The translations under genes were made by a program, and so were the position numbers. The notes beneath the pieces were generated by a model. The model saw nothing but the letters and a program-made list of their open reading frames with translations, was not told the DNA's origin and made no database searches. Positions 1-11,644 of a stretch of DNA of 64,000 nt are shown here, one piece after another. The stretch comes from an uncultured Collinsella sp. (GTDB taxonomy: Bacteria; Actinomycetota; Coriobacteriia; Coriobacteriales; Coriobacteriaceae), in NCBI GenBank assembly GCA_959026725.1, contig CAUFMG010000013.1, positions 1 to 64,000 of the forward strand, written 5' to 3'. Every line of letters begins with the position of its first letter. Position 1 is the stretch's first letter.

Positions 1-155
1 GCCGCGCGGCAAGGAGATATATTGCCAGACCGGAGGGGCCCCGTGGGCGGGAATCTGGGCGTACACATTTCCTACACATCTTGGGATCCGACTAACGTTT
101 GCCAGCCGTTACCTACCGCTCGCCGAGCATCTCTTTATATAAGGCAGTCTCATGG

Positions 156-1556
156 TTAAAGCGGATACGTCCCCCTAGCTAAAGCACAGCCAGCATCGAG
201 CAACTCATCACGTTCTTCCACCGAGAACCCCTCGGCGTAGACGCGCACCACTGGTTCGGTCCCGCTAGGACGGACCAGCAGCCATGTGTCATCCTCGAAT
301 GCCAAACGCAATCCATCCATATGACTAACGTTTTGCGGTACCTTGCCACAAATCGACTTGGGGTTTACGCCCGGCAGCAGGGTTCGTAACGTTTCGGCAT
401 CTTCGGCCTCAAGGCGTAAATCGCGTCGACCGTAACTCGTCTTACCAAAACTGTCCTCGAGTTGGTCGACCAGAACGCCCAAAGGCGCGTCCGTCTTTGC
501 CATAAGCTCACACAGAATCAGACAGGCGAGGATTCCATCGCGCTCGGGCATATGTGCGGCGATGCCGATACCACCGGCTTCTTCGCCGCCTATGAGGACG
601 CCGCCCTTCTTCATCTCCGCCGCTATATATTTGAAACCGACTGGTTTGACGGTCACGCGGCAGCCAAGCGCCTCGGCAATGCGACGCACGAGCGTCGAGC
701 ACGAAAGATTGACGACGACGCGCCCCTCCAAATTACGAAATTGAACCAAGTCGCCCAAAACGAGCGCCATGATCTGATGCGGATGTATATATCTGCCGCG
801 CTCGTCAACCGCGCCGATGCGGTCGGCGTCGCCGTCGGTCACCAGGCCAGCGCAAGCTCCGTCCTCGATAACCGTGCGCTCGCAAGCGTCCACCCACGGC
901 TCAACGGGGTCGGGGCAGATATCTTCTTGGTCAGACGCCTGCCCGGCGTGAATCTCGTGCACCTCAACGCCAAGCTCGCGCAGCAAGTCGGCTAGATAGC
1001 CCTGGGCTGCGCCGCCCATGGGATCGACAACCACGCGCAGGTGCGCGGCGCGGATGGCTTCGGCATCGACAAACGATGCCACCGCCTGCATATAGTCAGG
1101 AATGATATCCGCGGTGCGATATTGCCCCTCGATCCCCATTGGCTCGGGAGCCATAGTCTCTTCGAGCTCTTCGATGACATCCTGGTTGGCGGTCGAGCCG
1201 TCACCCATGCGAATCTTGAGGCACAGATAGCCCTGCGGATGATGGGACCCCGTCACCATGAGCGCGCCGCACGCTTCACCGTCATAAGCCGCCGCCCACG
1301 TAAGGGCAGGGGTCGGGACAGGTCGCGAAGCGAGCACGGCGTCTAGCCCGTGCGCTGCTAGCACGCCCGCCGCAAGCTCAGCGAACTCGCGCGCCAGGGG
1401 CCGGGTGTCGAACCCTATATATACCGTTTTGCCCGGATTGATCTTTTGCCACAACTCGCCGACGGCATCGGCGATACGGGCAACGTTATCGGCAGTGAAG
1501 TCCTCATCGACGCGAGCGCGCCAACCGTCAGTTCCAAAATGAATTATCGCGCACAC
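156..1556 (-). CDS. phosphoglucomutase/phosphomannomutase family protein
   Basis: Alpha-D-phosphohexomutase that moves phosphate between C1 and C6 of a hexose (or hexosamine) in the cytoplasm. The N-terminus shows FGTDGWRAR near residues 7-15, the catalytic serine loop reads TGSHHP with Ser near 104, the metal loop DGDADR lies near 240, and the phosphate-binding loop RPSGTEP lies near 430. The four-domain length of about 466 residues fits the family. I place the start at a GTG at 1554-1556, because GAGGTG sits 7 bases upstream and the homologous FGTDGW block begins there; the open frame continues upstream to 1640 without a ribosome site. Substrate preference (glucose, mannose or glucosamine phosphate) cannot be read from the sequence. 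No terminator is visible in bases 1-155 downstream. Confidence 0.92.
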   Translation of the reverse strand: MCAIIHFGTDGWRARVDEDFTADNVARIADAVGELWQKINPGKTVYIGFDTRPLAREFAELAAGVLAAHGLDAVLASRPVPTPALTWAAAYDGEACGALMVTGSHHPQGYLCLKIRMGDGSTANQDVIEELEETMAPEPMGIEGQYRTADIIPDYMQAVASFVDAEAIRAAHLRVVVDPMGGAAQGYLADLLRELGVEVHEIHAGQASDQEDICPDPVEPWVDACERTVIEDGACAGLVTDGDADRIGAVDERGRYIHPHQIMALVLGDLVQFRNLEGRVVVNLSCSTLVRRIAEALGCRVTVKPVGFKYIAAEMKKGGVLIGGEEAGGIGIAAHMPERDGILACLILCELMAKTDAPLGVLVDQLEDSFGKTSYGRRDLRLEAEDAETLRTLLPGVNPKSICGKVPQNVSHMDGLRLAFEDDTWLLVRPSGTEPVVRVYAEGFSVEERDELLDAGCALARGTYPL

Positions 1557-1680
1557 GCGCAGACACCTCACAGTGTTTGGATCATGGTACGCATGGGGTA
1601 TACCCGCAACATGCACTCGGCAACCTGCCGGCACCAGCATTCACCATTTGGGCAAATGCTGCCGAGGACATGCAAGCAAT

Positions 1681-1709
1681 AAAAAAACCGCCCCGTATGG
1701 AGCGGTTTG
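1681..1709 (-). terminator. Rho-independent terminator after mmuM
   Basis: On the minus strand a GC stem (AAACCGCTCC / GGGGCGGTTT, loop ATAC, one mismatch) is followed by a run of T. It lies 5 bases beyond the mmuM stop and separates that transcript from the phosphohexomutase gene. Confidence 0.8.
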
Positions 1710-1713
1710 CCCT

Positions 1714-2607
1714 TTATATATCGAGCGCCTCGGCCATCGCGGCCGTAGTGATTGCCGTGGTTCCACAGCAACTGCCCACCATTGCGGCACCGGCATGTCT
1801 CCATTCGATGCATGCGCGCGCGAAAGCTTCGGGGTTCTCGTGCCATACGGGGCCATCCTGAGTCTGGACCGGATCGCCTACGTTGGGACGCACCGTGACG
1901 GGAGTAGTCGCCGATGCAACCATCCTGGGCACCGCCGCGTTCGCGGCCGCAAGCGAACAGCAATTAACACCAACCGAATTTGCGCCGTGTTTTTCGGCGT
2001 ACAAAACGGCTGCCTCGATGTTGAGGCCATCGCCCAGCAGGTCGCCTTTATCGTCAACGACAAAACTCACCAGAACAGGCATGCCGTCGGCGGCATCTCG
2101 GGCGCCGGCAAGCATGGGCTGCAGATTACGGATAGACGTCACCGTCTCGATCAGCAGACCGTCAACACCAGCATTGAACAAGGCGTGCGCCTGTTCGCGC
2201 GCAATGCCGCGGATTTCACGATACTCGACAGAGTCCTCGGCAAACCACTCAATACCGATCGGGCCCATTGAGCCCAGCAGTAGCTGAGGGTGCGCCTGGC
2301 GGGCATCGTCGACGGCCCCGCGATTGACCTCCGCCACGGACGGCGCAATCTGGTCGTGCTTGAGGGCATAGCTCGATGCCTGAAAGGTATTGGTAATGAG
2401 CACCTGCGCGCCGGCGGCGACATACAAGCGATGGATACGAGAAACGGTCTGCGGCTCTGCCAGATTCCAAAACGCCGGTGGAATGTCGGCGGCATCGTAC
2501 TCACTCAACAGAACACTGCCCATGGGGCCCTGCGCCAACAAGGTCTCGCTCGACAAGCGGCGCGTAAGTTCCTCGGCACCAAAGCGGTTGTAATAACTCG
2601 TATCCAT
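1714..2607 (-). CDS. mmuM: homocysteine S-methyltransferase
   Basis: Transfers a methyl group from S-methylmethionine (or a related donor) to homocysteine to give methionine in the cytoplasm. The 297-residue length is typical of the MmuM/BHMT single-domain family. The zinc ligands are visible as an NCC motif near residue 215 and GSCCGT near 278-283, and the N-terminal GSVLLSEYD stands where the family has its GG/GT start of the barrel. The ATG at 2607 lies 10 bases after the stop of the DtxR-type gene, so the two are probably one transcript that ends at the hairpin at 1681-1709. Pairing a methionine-salvage enzyme with a metal-dependent repressor is unusual and may mean metal-linked control, which is inference. 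Confidence 0.9.
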   Translation of the reverse strand: MDTSYYNRFGAEELTRRLSSETLLAQGPMGSVLLSEYDAADIPPAFWNLAEPQTVSRIHRLYVAAGAQVLITNTFQASSYALKHDQIAPSVAEVNRGAVDDARQAHPQLLLGSMGPIGIEWFAEDSVEYREIRGIAREQAHALFNAGVDGLLIETVTSIRNLQPMLAGARDAADGMPVLVSFVVDDKGDLLGDGLNIEAAVLYAEKHGANSVGVNCCSLAAANAAVPRMVASATTPVTVRPNVGDPVQTQDGPVWHENPEAFARACIEWRHAGAAMVGSCCGTTAITTAAMAEALDI

Positions 2608-2617
2608 ATATATCCCG

Positions 2618-3040
2618 CTATTCCTCGACGCTGATTCCCTGCTTTTCGAGATAGGCGAGCCAGCGGCTCATCGTGTCCTCGGATAGCGCATGCTCCATCA
2701 TGCAGGCCTCGGAATCGGCTCGCTCAAATTCGACACCGAGCTCCTGAACCAAAAACGTGCGGATGAGGCGATGACGGTACCAGATAGCCGTGCCAACCTC
2801 GCGGCCGCGATCGGTCAGGATCACCTTGCCGTAGTGCGATTGCTCGACAAGCTCGGATGCCTTGAGCGCCGAAACCGCTTTATTGACCGATGCCTTGGAG
2901 ACGCCAAGGCGCTGCGCGATGTCGACCGATCGCACGCCGTTGGTTTCCCCCTCTTCGCTTTCAATGCGAACCATGCACTCCAAGTAGTCTTCGTTCGCCA
3001 CCGTCAGATGTAGTTCGCGCGAGCTATTTGTCGTATCCAT
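2618..3040 (-). CDS. DtxR/MntR-family metal-dependent transcriptional regulator
   Basis: Cytoplasmic repressor of 140 residues. It has an N-terminal winged helix (helix-turn-helix around residues 37-60, VDIAQRLGVSKASVNKAV) followed by a helical dimerisation and metal-binding region with Glu/His/Cys side chains (DSEACMMEHALSED). It has no C-terminal SH3-like domain, which fits the short MntR-type branch. I chose the ATG at 3040 because AAGGGACGGAAG precedes it; another ATG at 3061 lacks a site. The gene heads the mmuM transcript and diverges from pepT. The perfect palindrome at 3095-3112 in the shared control region is a natural candidate operator. Whether it senses Mn, Fe or another metal is not visible. 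Confidence 0.85.
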   Translation of the reverse strand: MDTTNSSRELHLTVANEDYLECMVRIESEEGETNGVRSVDIAQRLGVSKASVNKAVSALKASELVEQSHYGKVILTDRGREVGTAIWYRHRLIRTFLVQELGVEFERADSEACMMEHALSEDTMSRWLAYLEKQGISVEE

Positions 3041-3094
3041 GATCTTCCGTCCCTTCTGCATTCAATGGCTGATTCTACCCCATCCAAGCGTCGT

Positions 3095-3112
3095 GGTATG
3101 CCGTGGCATACC
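3095..3112. promoter_or_regulatory. putative operator palindrome between dtxR-type gene and pepT
   Basis: GGTATGCC-GT-GGCATACC is a perfect 8-bp inverted repeat with a 2-base centre. It lies 54 bases upstream of the repressor start and 48 bases upstream of the pepT start. Its size matches DtxR/MntR-family operators, but the sequence is not one I can match to a known box. Confidence 0.5.
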
Positions 3113-3160
3113 GTGCTAGAGTTCTTGTTGCACACGACGACCAAGATTGGAGCGGTCTTT

Positions 3161-4408
3161 ATGGAAAACACCACCACGAGCCCCGATGTCCTCGAACGCT
3201 TTTTGCGCTACGTCCAGATCAACACGCAGTCCGAGGATGCAAACTGCGACCAGGTACCCTCGAGCGCCGTTCAGTTTGACCTTGCCAACGTGCTGGCTGA
3301 AGAGCTGCGCGAGCTTGGTGCGGAAGATGCCCACGTGACCGAGCACGCCTATGTCTGCGCGCATATCCCCGCAAGTGCGGGCGCTGAGGACAAGCCCGCC
3401 CTGGGCCTGATCGCCCATCTCGACACCACCGAAGTTGCACCGGGCGCCGGCGTGAAGCCGCACATCGTACACTACGAAGGCGGCGACCTGGTCTGCGGCA
3501 CGGTTGACGGTAAGCCCGTTGCCATGGGTACCGCCAAGCTTCCCGCCCTGAATGACCTCGCGGGTGAGGACCTGGTCTGCAGCGATGGCACCACGCTGCT
3601 GGGCGCGGACGACAAGGCGGGCGTCGCCGAGATCATGTCGCTTGTCGCGCGTATCGCTCAGGACCCTTCTCTGCCCCATCCCGCACTCGGCATTTGCTTC
3701 TGCCCTGACGAGGAGATCGGCCACGGAGCCGAGCTGTTGGATATCGATACCTTTGGCTGCAAGTACGCCTACACGGTCGACGGCGGCCCCATCGGCGAGC
3801 TGGAGTGGGAGTGCTTTAACGCCGCCGAGGCGACCGTCCGCTTTGAGGGCCAGTCCATCCACCCGGGCGACGCTAAGGGCCGTATGGTCAACGCAGGCAA
3901 TCTGTTCTGCGACTTCAACGCGTTGCTCCCCTACGTGCAGCGCCCGGAGTATACGGAAGGCTACGAGGGCTTTTATCACCTTGAGGGTGTATCTGCGACC
4001 GTCGATCACGCCACAGCGCGCTATATCGTCCGCGACCATGACGCCGCCAAGTTCCAGCAGAAACTCGACCTTATTGATGCCGCCGCCTCGATACTCAACC
4101 AGCGTCTGGGTGAGGAGCGCGTGACAGTCGAGATTAAGCAACAGTATCGAAATATGGCCGAGATCGTTCGTGACTATCCCGAGCTTATTGATGTTGCCAA
4201 GGAAGCCTACCTTGCCTGCGGCGTTGAGCCCCAAGTGCTGCCGATTCGTGGCGGCACCGACGGCGCCCAGCTGTCGTTCCGCGGTCTGCCCTGCCCCAAC
4301 CTTTCCACCGGCGGCTATTGCTACCACGGCGTCAACGAGTTCGTCCCGGTCAGCTCGCTCGTCAAGATGACCGACGTGCTCCAGGAGCTCGTCGCCCGCT
4401 TTGCATAG
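3161..4408 (+). CDS. pepT: peptidase T (tripeptidase, M20B)
   Basis: Zinc aminopeptidase that releases the N-terminal residue from tripeptides in the cytoplasm. Metal-binding and catalytic motifs are in order: AHLDT near residue 86, GADDKAG near 150, CPDEEIGHG near 183, then the dimerisation insert and a C-terminal GGTDGAQLSF block. The length of 415 residues fits PepT. The start is the ATG at 3161 with GGAG upstream; the frame is open back to 3065 but that part is not PepT-like and contains the palindrome at 3095-3112. The gene is followed by a strong terminator at 4432-4473. Confidence 0.95.
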   Translation: MENTTTSPDVLERFLRYVQINTQSEDANCDQVPSSAVQFDLANVLAEELRELGAEDAHVTEHAYVCAHIPASAGAEDKPALGLIAHLDTTEVAPGAGVKPHIVHYEGGDLVCGTVDGKPVAMGTAKLPALNDLAGEDLVCSDGTTLLGADDKAGVAEIMSLVARIAQDPSLPHPALGICFCPDEEIGHGAELLDIDTFGCKYAYTVDGGPIGELEWECFNAAEATVRFEGQSIHPGDAKGRMVNAGNLFCDFNALLPYVQRPEYTEGYEGFYHLEGVSATVDHATARYIVRDHDAAKFQQKLDLIDAAASILNQRLGEERVTVEIKQQYRNMAEIVRDYPELIDVAKEAYLACGVEPQVLPIRGGTDGAQLSFRGLPCPNLSTGGYCYHGVNEFVPVSSLVKMTDVLQELVARFA

Positions 4409-4431
4409 GGAACTCGAACAATCTAGGTAAG

Positions 4432-4473
4432 CAAAACCGCCCCGTCCTCAAAACCGAGAACGGGGCGGTTTTT
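4432..4473 (+). terminator. Rho-independent terminator after pepT
   Basis: ACCGCCCCGT and ACGGGGCGGT form a 10-bp perfect stem with a 14-base loop, preceded by A and followed by TTTT. Confidence 0.85.
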
Positions 4474-4527
4474 GGTGCAAGGGGAGTAGTCAGCACCGCA
4501 GGTTGAGCCAACGTCAGCGAGCGACGT

Positions 4528-4661
4528 CCAAGGCGAACAAGTTGGCATGAAAAAGGCAGGGCATTGACCTTCTGGTCATGCCCTGCCTTTTGAATGACAA
4601 ATTGTCGCCTTGGGCGGCGCGCAGCGTCAAGCCGTTACGGCGTTTGGTAAAACGCCGTAAC
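4528..4661. repeat. composite palindromic element, copy 1 (includes 41-bp hairpin)
   Basis: The element has three parts: an outer stem CCAAGGCGA (4528-4536) / TCGCCTTGG (4605-4613), an inner hairpin (4551-4591) and a 41-bp hairpin unit at 4621-4661 with arms GTTACGGCGTTT / AAACGCCGTAAC. It touches the stop codon of the LCP gene. The 41-bp unit recurs at 20180-20220 (one difference) and at 47813-47853. The copy at 20082-20220 has the same architecture with a different outer-stem sequence. Confidence 0.7.
4551..4591. terminator. bidirectional terminator hairpin between pepT and LCP gene
   Basis: AAAAGGCAGGGCAT and ATGCCCTGCCTTTT pair, extended by GACC/GGTC, around a TTCT loop. A-rich and T-rich ends on both strands suit termination of the converging pepT and LCP transcripts. 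Confidence 0.75.
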
Positions 4662-5897
4662 TTAGTAGTTGGCTTCGTAGCCGTTGCCGTCGCCGGTGGG
4701 CTCTTCGTAGTAGTCCGAATCGCTCGAATCGCTTGAGTCATCGGAATCGTCAGAGCTGACCGATGAGGTTGCGGTACCGTTTGCGTAGTCGTCAGACGTG
4801 TTGTTGTTCAGGTCGCCGATCGTAGAGCTGGAACCGTCGGAAAGACCCATGGTGTTGGGACCCTTGGGATCCTTGCCGGCATCGACGCGCTCCATCATTT
4901 CCTTGAGCTCGTCCTCGTAGACAAAGACGTAGCTCACACCGTCGATCATGGTGCTGTCGTCGGCATACGAGGGCAGGTTGGCCGAGTAGATACCGTCGAC
5001 ATCCATACCGCGCATGACGTTGACCGTAGCCACGATATCCTGAACGCTCATATCGGTTACGAGCATATCGGACAGCGAATTAACCAGGCCAAAGATCTTC
5101 GTGGCATCGAAGTTATTGAGAATCTGGTTGGCAAGGGCGCCAAGCACCTGACGCTGGTGGCGCATGCGCGTGTAATCGCCGTCGGCATAGGTGTAGCGGC
5201 AGCGGGCATAGGTAAGGGCGGTGGCACCGTCCATATGCTGCTGGCCAGCGGTAATCTTAATATCCAGGTGCTCGGGGTCGTCAACATCATCGGTTGCGTT
5301 AATGTCGATACCGCCAACCGAATCAATCAGCGCCTGCATACCGTCGAAGCTGACCTCGGCATAGTGGGAAATCTGAACACCGCACAGCTCGTTGACCGCC
5401 TCGACCATGGCCTCGGCGCCGCCCACGGTATGGCAGGCGTTGATCTTCATGGTCTCGCCCTTGTACTCGACCTTGGTGTCGCGCGGAACGGAAATGAGCG
5501 TCGCCTGCTTTTGCGTGGGGTCGATGCGTGCCAGGATAATCGAGTCGGCGCGATACGTATCCTCGCCCGGACGGCCGTCGGTGCCAAGAAGCAGCACGTA
5601 GAACGGATCCTTTGCCTCATCGGTGTCAACCAGAACCCGACGCAGATTGTCGGTAATGACATTAGAATCGCCGAGCTTGCCCATAATGGTGGCAAACCAC
5701 AGGCCGGCAGCGGTAGTAGCACTCAGCAGCACGCCAAGCACGACAATGAGCGCGACGTGACGAATCGTGTGGCTACGACGACGTTGGCGAGCGCGCTCGG
5801 AATAGCGAGCCACGTTATCGCGACTGTAGATCTTGGCCTGTGCACCAGTTGAGGGTCTTCGGGCGGTGGTATCCGCGAGGGGCTTTTTATTAAACAT
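4662..5897 (-). CDS. LytR-CpsA-Psr (LCP) family cell-wall ligase
   Basis: LCP proteins transfer undecaprenyl-linked glycopolymers (teichoic-acid-like or capsule chains) onto peptidoglycan outside the membrane. The protein has a basic cytoplasmic N-terminus, one membrane segment near residues 45-65 (VALIVVLGVLLSATTAAGL) and an extracellular LCP domain with LLLGTDGRPGE, RADSIILARID and SVPRDTKV, the Arg/Asp motifs that hold the lipid pyrophosphate. The C-terminal tail is low-complexity Ser/Asp/Thr. I use the ATG at 5897 with AGG upstream; a TTG two codons earlier is possible. It starts 12 bases beyond the murA stop, so the two cell-envelope genes form an operon. Confidence 0.92.
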   Translation of the reverse strand: MFNKKPLADTTARRPSTGAQAKIYSRDNVARYSERARQRRRSHTIRHVALIVVLGVLLSATTAAGLWFATIMGKLGDSNVITDNLRRVLVDTDEAKDPFYVLLLGTDGRPGEDTYRADSIILARIDPTQKQATLISVPRDTKVEYKGETMKINACHTVGGAEAMVEAVNELCGVQISHYAEVSFDGMQALIDSVGGIDINATDDVDDPEHLDIKITAGQQHMDGATALTYARCRYTYADGDYTRMRHQRQVLGALANQILNNFDATKIFGLVNSLSDMLVTDMSVQDIVATVNVMRGMDVDGIYSANLPSYADDSTMIDGVSYVFVYEDELKEMMERVDAGKDPKGPNTMGLSDGSSSTIGDLNNNTSDDYANGTATSSVSSDDSDDSSDSSDSDYYEEPTGDGNGYEANY

Positions 5898-5909
5898 AGG
5901 CAACCTGTA

Positions 5910-7193
5910 TTAGTAGATGACGGGATCGGGGACGGAAGCATGCTCGACATGCGCGCCGAGCGCCTGCAGCTTTTCGACAAACTGCTCGTAGCCGCGCTTG
6001 ATGTGATGGATGGCCGAAACCTCGGTCGTCCCGTCGGCGATCAAGCCCGCTACGACGAGGGCCGCTCCGCCACGCAGATCGGGCGAGGTAACCTGTGCAC
6101 CCGAGAAGCCCTTGACGCCATGAATCATGGCATGATGGCTCTCGATACGAATGTCGGCACCCATGCGCACCAGCTCAGAGGCAAACATAAAGCGATTCTC
6201 GAAGATGTTCTCGGTAATAACGGAACTGCCGTCGGCGAGAGCGGAGAGCACCATAATCTGCGCCTGCATGTCCGTCGGGAAACCGGGGAACGGAAGCGTC
6301 TGGATGTCGACCGGCTTGATACGCTCGGCACGGTTTACATGGACGCCATCCTCGACGCGCTCGCAGTCGATACCCATGAGCTCCATCTTCTTGAGCACCA
6401 TGCCCAAGTGAATGGGGCAAAAGCCCGTGACATCGACACCGCGATCGTCGGCCATCAACGCACCGGCAACGATAAAGGTACCGGCCTCGATGCGGTCGCC
6501 CACCACGCGATGGGTAACGGGATGGAGCTCTTCCACGCCTTCGATAGTCACGACGGGCGTACCCGCGCCGACAATCTTGGCGCCCATCTCGTTGAGCATG
6601 TTAGCGAGATCGACGATCTCGGGCTCGCGGGCGGCATTGTCGATAACCGTGGTACCCTGCGCGCGCACGGATGCCATAATGAGGTTCTCGGTCGCACCGA
6701 CGCTGGCGAACTCGAGCGTGACGGTGGTACCGCGCAGACCTTGGGGCGCATTAGCGTTGATGTAACCGTGGGCGGTATCGAACTCAACGCCCAGGGCCTC
6801 AAGACCAAGAATGTGCATATCGATCTTGCGAGCACCCAGGTTGCAGCCGCCGGGCATGGCTATCTTGGCACGATGGAAACGGCCCAGCAGGGGTCCCATC
6901 ACGGCTGTGGAAGCACGCATCTTGGCAACGAGCTCGTAGGGGGCCTCCCAAGAATCGACCTGAGAGGTATCAATCTCGAGCGTATGCTCGTCGAGAACAT
7001 CGATCGTAGCGCCCATGCCCTTGAGCACCTTGCCCATCACGTGGACATCGGAAATATCGGGCACGTTCTGCAGCGTCGTCTTGCCCGGCGCCAGAAGCGT
7101 TGCCGCCATGAGTTTGAGTGCGGAGTTCTTGGCGCCCGAAACGGGCACGGAGCCTCCGATGGCGTGGCCACCCTCAACGCGGATAATATCCAA
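5910..7193 (-). CDS. murA: UDP-N-acetylglucosamine 1-carboxyvinyltransferase
   Basis: Catalyses the first committed step of peptidoglycan synthesis, moving enolpyruvate from PEP to UDP-GlcNAc in the cytoplasm. GAKNSALKLM near residue 20 carries the Lys-Asn pair, and MPGGCNLGARKIDMH near 112-126 holds the catalytic cysteine (about residue 116). That residue is Cys, not the Asp found in mycobacteria, so the enzyme should be of the fosfomycin-sensitive type (known for the family; inferred here). The length of 427 residues is standard. The start is a TTG at 7193 preceded by AAAGGG. A terminator at 7207-7245 separates it from the ATP synthase operon upstream. Confidence 0.96.
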   Translation of the reverse strand: MDIIRVEGGHAIGGSVPVSGAKNSALKLMAATLLAPGKTTLQNVPDISDVHVMGKVLKGMGATIDVLDEHTLEIDTSQVDSWEAPYELVAKMRASTAVMGPLLGRFHRAKIAMPGGCNLGARKIDMHILGLEALGVEFDTAHGYINANAPQGLRGTTVTLEFASVGATENLIMASVRAQGTTVIDNAAREPEIVDLANMLNEMGAKIVGAGTPVVTIEGVEELHPVTHRVVGDRIEAGTFIVAGALMADDRGVDVTGFCPIHLGMVLKKMELMGIDCERVEDGVHVNRAERIKPVDIQTLPFPGFPTDMQAQIMVLSALADGSSVITENIFENRFMFASELVRMGADIRIESHHAMIHGVKGFSGAQVTSPDLRGGAALVVAGLIADGTTEVSAIHHIKRGYEQFVEKLQALGAHVEHASVPDPVIY

Positions 7194-7206
7194 GGTCTAC
7201 CCTTTC

Positions 7207-7245
7207 AAAAAGCATGCCCGGGATGGCTGGGCCATCCCGGGCATG
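7207..7245 (-). terminator. Rho-independent terminator of the atp operon
   Basis: CATGCCCGGGATGG and CCATCCCGGGCATG form a perfect 14-bp stem with a 5-base loop. On the minus strand the stem is followed by CTTTTTG. Confidence 0.85.
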
Positions 7246-7281
7246 ATGTGTTCGCAAATGGTCGAACGCTAAATCGTTTGA

Positions 7282-7674
7282 CTATTGGGCAAGCTTGAGC
7301 TTACACCATGCGATTTCATTATAGAGGTAGGCGCGGCGTGCATCATCCTCCGACAAATTACCCAGCTTCTCTTCAAAACCTTGAATATCAGCTTTAAGCT
7401 TGTCGGCATCGACGGTCGCCAAATCGCAAGCGCGCTCGGCGAGAACGGTCACGACATCGTCCGCAACCTGGGCATAGCCGCCGGCCACGGCAAACGTGTG
7501 GTCGACAGTGCCCATGGCCTTATCGGAAACGCGAACGTAACCGCGGTCGATCGTGCAGATCTCGCTGGAGTGAGCAGGCAGAACGCCAAACTCGCCATCC
7601 GTGGACGGAATCGACACAAACGCAGCGTCGCCCTCATAGGCGCAGCTCACGGGGCACACGATGCGGATACGCAT
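7282..7674 (-). CDS. atpC: ATP synthase F1 subunit epsilon
   Basis: Central-stalk subunit of F1, which couples rotation and inhibits ATP hydrolysis. It has the N-terminal beta-sandwich (GEFGVLPAHSSEI, GGYAQVADDVVTVLAERA) and a C-terminal helical hairpin rich in Lys/Glu, 130 residues in total. It is the last gene of the atp operon, starting 3 bases after the atpD stop, and is followed by the strong hairpin at 7207-7245. Confidence 0.95.
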   Translation of the reverse strand: MRIRIVCPVSCAYEGDAAFVSIPSTDGEFGVLPAHSSEICTIDRGYVRVSDKAMGTVDHTFAVAGGYAQVADDVVTVLAERACDLATVDADKLKADIQGFEEKLGNLSEDDARRAYLYNEIAWCKLKLAQ

Positions 7675-7677
7675 AAC

Positions 7678-10040
<2,363 letters not shown>

Positions 10041-10045
10041 GGGGC

Positions 10046-11644
10046 TTAGTTCTCCTCTGATCCAGAAACATCCGAATGGTGCTTGGCCATGAACTGCTGC
10101 TTGAAGTCGCCGATGACGCGCAAGAGCTCAGCCTTGGTGTCATCATCGATCTTCTTGGCGCGAACCTTGTCGAGCAGCGAGCCAAAGCCATTGTCCATGT
10201 ACTCGATGAGCTCGGCACGGAAAGGCAGCACGTCGGCAATCTCCAGGTCATCCAGGAAGCCCTCGTTGCCAGCGAACAGCGTAACGATCTGCTCGCCAAC
10301 CTCAAACGGCTTGTAGCGCGGCTGCTTCAGGAGCTCGGTCATGCGGGCACCATGGGTCAGCTGCTTCTGAGTAGCCTCGTCAAGGTCGGAGCCAAACTGC
10401 GTAAAGCCAGCGAGCTCCTGATAGGAAGCGAGGTCCAGACGGAGGTTGCCGGCGACCTGCTTCATGGCCTTGGTCTGCGCATCGCCACCGACGCGGGACA
10501 CGGAAATGCCCACGTCGACTGCCGGGCGCTGGCCCTGGAAGAAGAGCTCGGACTGCAGGTAGATCTGACCATCGGTAATGGAAATGACGTTGGTCGGAAT
10601 GTAGGCCGAGACGTCGCCGTCCTGGGTCTCGATGATCGGCAGAGCTGTCATGGAGCCGTAACCGTTCTTCTTGGACATCTTGACAGCACGCTCGAGCAGA
10701 CGAGAGTGCAGGTAGAAGATGTCACCAGGATAGGCCTCGCGTCCGGGCGGACGATGCAGCGTCAACGACATCTGACGGTAGGCCACAGCCTGCTTGGACA
10801 GGTCATCGTAGATGACGAGCACGTGGCCGCCGGGGTTGGTCTCGCTGGCGGGCTTGCCGTCCTCGCCGTTGTACATGAAGAACTCGCCGATAGCGGCACC
10901 GGCCATAGGCGCGATGTACTGCATAGGGGCGGAATCGGCAGCGGTGGCCGAAACGATGATGGTGTAGTCGAGCGCACCGTGCTGAGCGAGGGTCTCGCGG
11001 ATGTTGGCAACCGTGGAGGCCTTCTGGCCGATGGCGACATAGATGCAGACCATGCCCTTGCCGCGCTGGTTGAGGATAGCGTCGATGGCAATGGCGGTCT
11101 TACCGGTCTTACGGTCGCCGATGATGAGCTCTCGCTGACCGCGACCAATAGGCACCATGGAGTCGATGGCCAACAGGCCGGTCTGAACCGGCTCGCACAC
11201 CGGGGTACGGTCGATGACGCCGGGGGCCTTGAACTCAATGGGACGACGGTGCGTGGCGACGATGTCGCCCAGGCCGTCGATGGGCTGGCCGAGCGGATTG
11301 ACGACGCGGCCGAGCATGGCGCGGCTCACGGGGATATCCATAATGCGGCCAGTGGTGCGGCACTCGTCGCCTTCCTTGATGGAGTCGACGGCACCAAACA
11401 GAACGGCGCCGACCTCGTCACGGTCAAGGTTCTGGGCAAGGCCGAAGACGGTCTCACCGGTATCGGAGCTCTTGAACTCCAGAAGCTCGCCTGCCATGGC
11501 GCTCTTGAGGCCGGAGACGCGCGCGATGCCGTCGCCTACCTCGTCGACCGTTGAAACCTCATGCGTATCGACCGTCGCGGAGAGGCTCGTGAGCTGCTCC
11601 TGCAGTTTCTTGGCGATATCCTGGGCATTGAGGGTTTCGGACAT
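10046..11644 (-). CDS. atpA: ATP synthase F1 subunit alpha
   Basis: Non-catalytic nucleotide-binding subunit of F1, 532 residues. Walker A GDRKTGKT lies near residue 178, followed by [13 protein letters not shown] and the [15 protein letters not shown] region with the arginine finger. The ATG overlaps the atpH stop by one base. Confidence 0.98.
   Translation of the reverse strand: MSETLNAQDIAKKLQEQLTSLSATVDTHEVSTVDEVGDGIARVSGLKSAMAGELLEFKSSDTGETVFGLAQNLDRDEVGAVLFGAVDSIKEGDECRTTGRIMDIPVSRAMLGRVVNPLGQPIDGLGDIVATHRRPIEFKAPGVIDRTPVCEPVQTGLLAIDSMVPIGRGQRELIIGDRKTGKTAIAIDAILNQRGKGMVCIYVAIGQKASTVANIRETLAQHGALDYTIIVSATAADSAPMQYIAPMAGAAIGEFFMYNGEDGKPASETNPGGHVLVIYDDLSKQAVAYRQMSLTLHRPPGREAYPGDIFYLHSRLLERAVKMSKKNGYGSMTALPIIETQDGDVSAYIPTNVISITDGQIYLQSELFFQGQRPAVDVGISVSRVGGDAQTKAMKQVAGNLRLDLASYQELAGFTQFGSDLDEATQKQLTHGARMTELLKQPRYKPFEVGEQIVTLFAGNEGFLDDLEIADVLPFRAELIEYMDNGFGSLLDKVRAKKIDDDTKAELLRVIGDFKQQFMAKHHSDVSGSEEN

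Noticed and set aside
1..155. Start or end of a further gene, or a tRNA, at the left edge
   Set aside because: No frame, ribosome site or cloverleaf can be supported in these bases.
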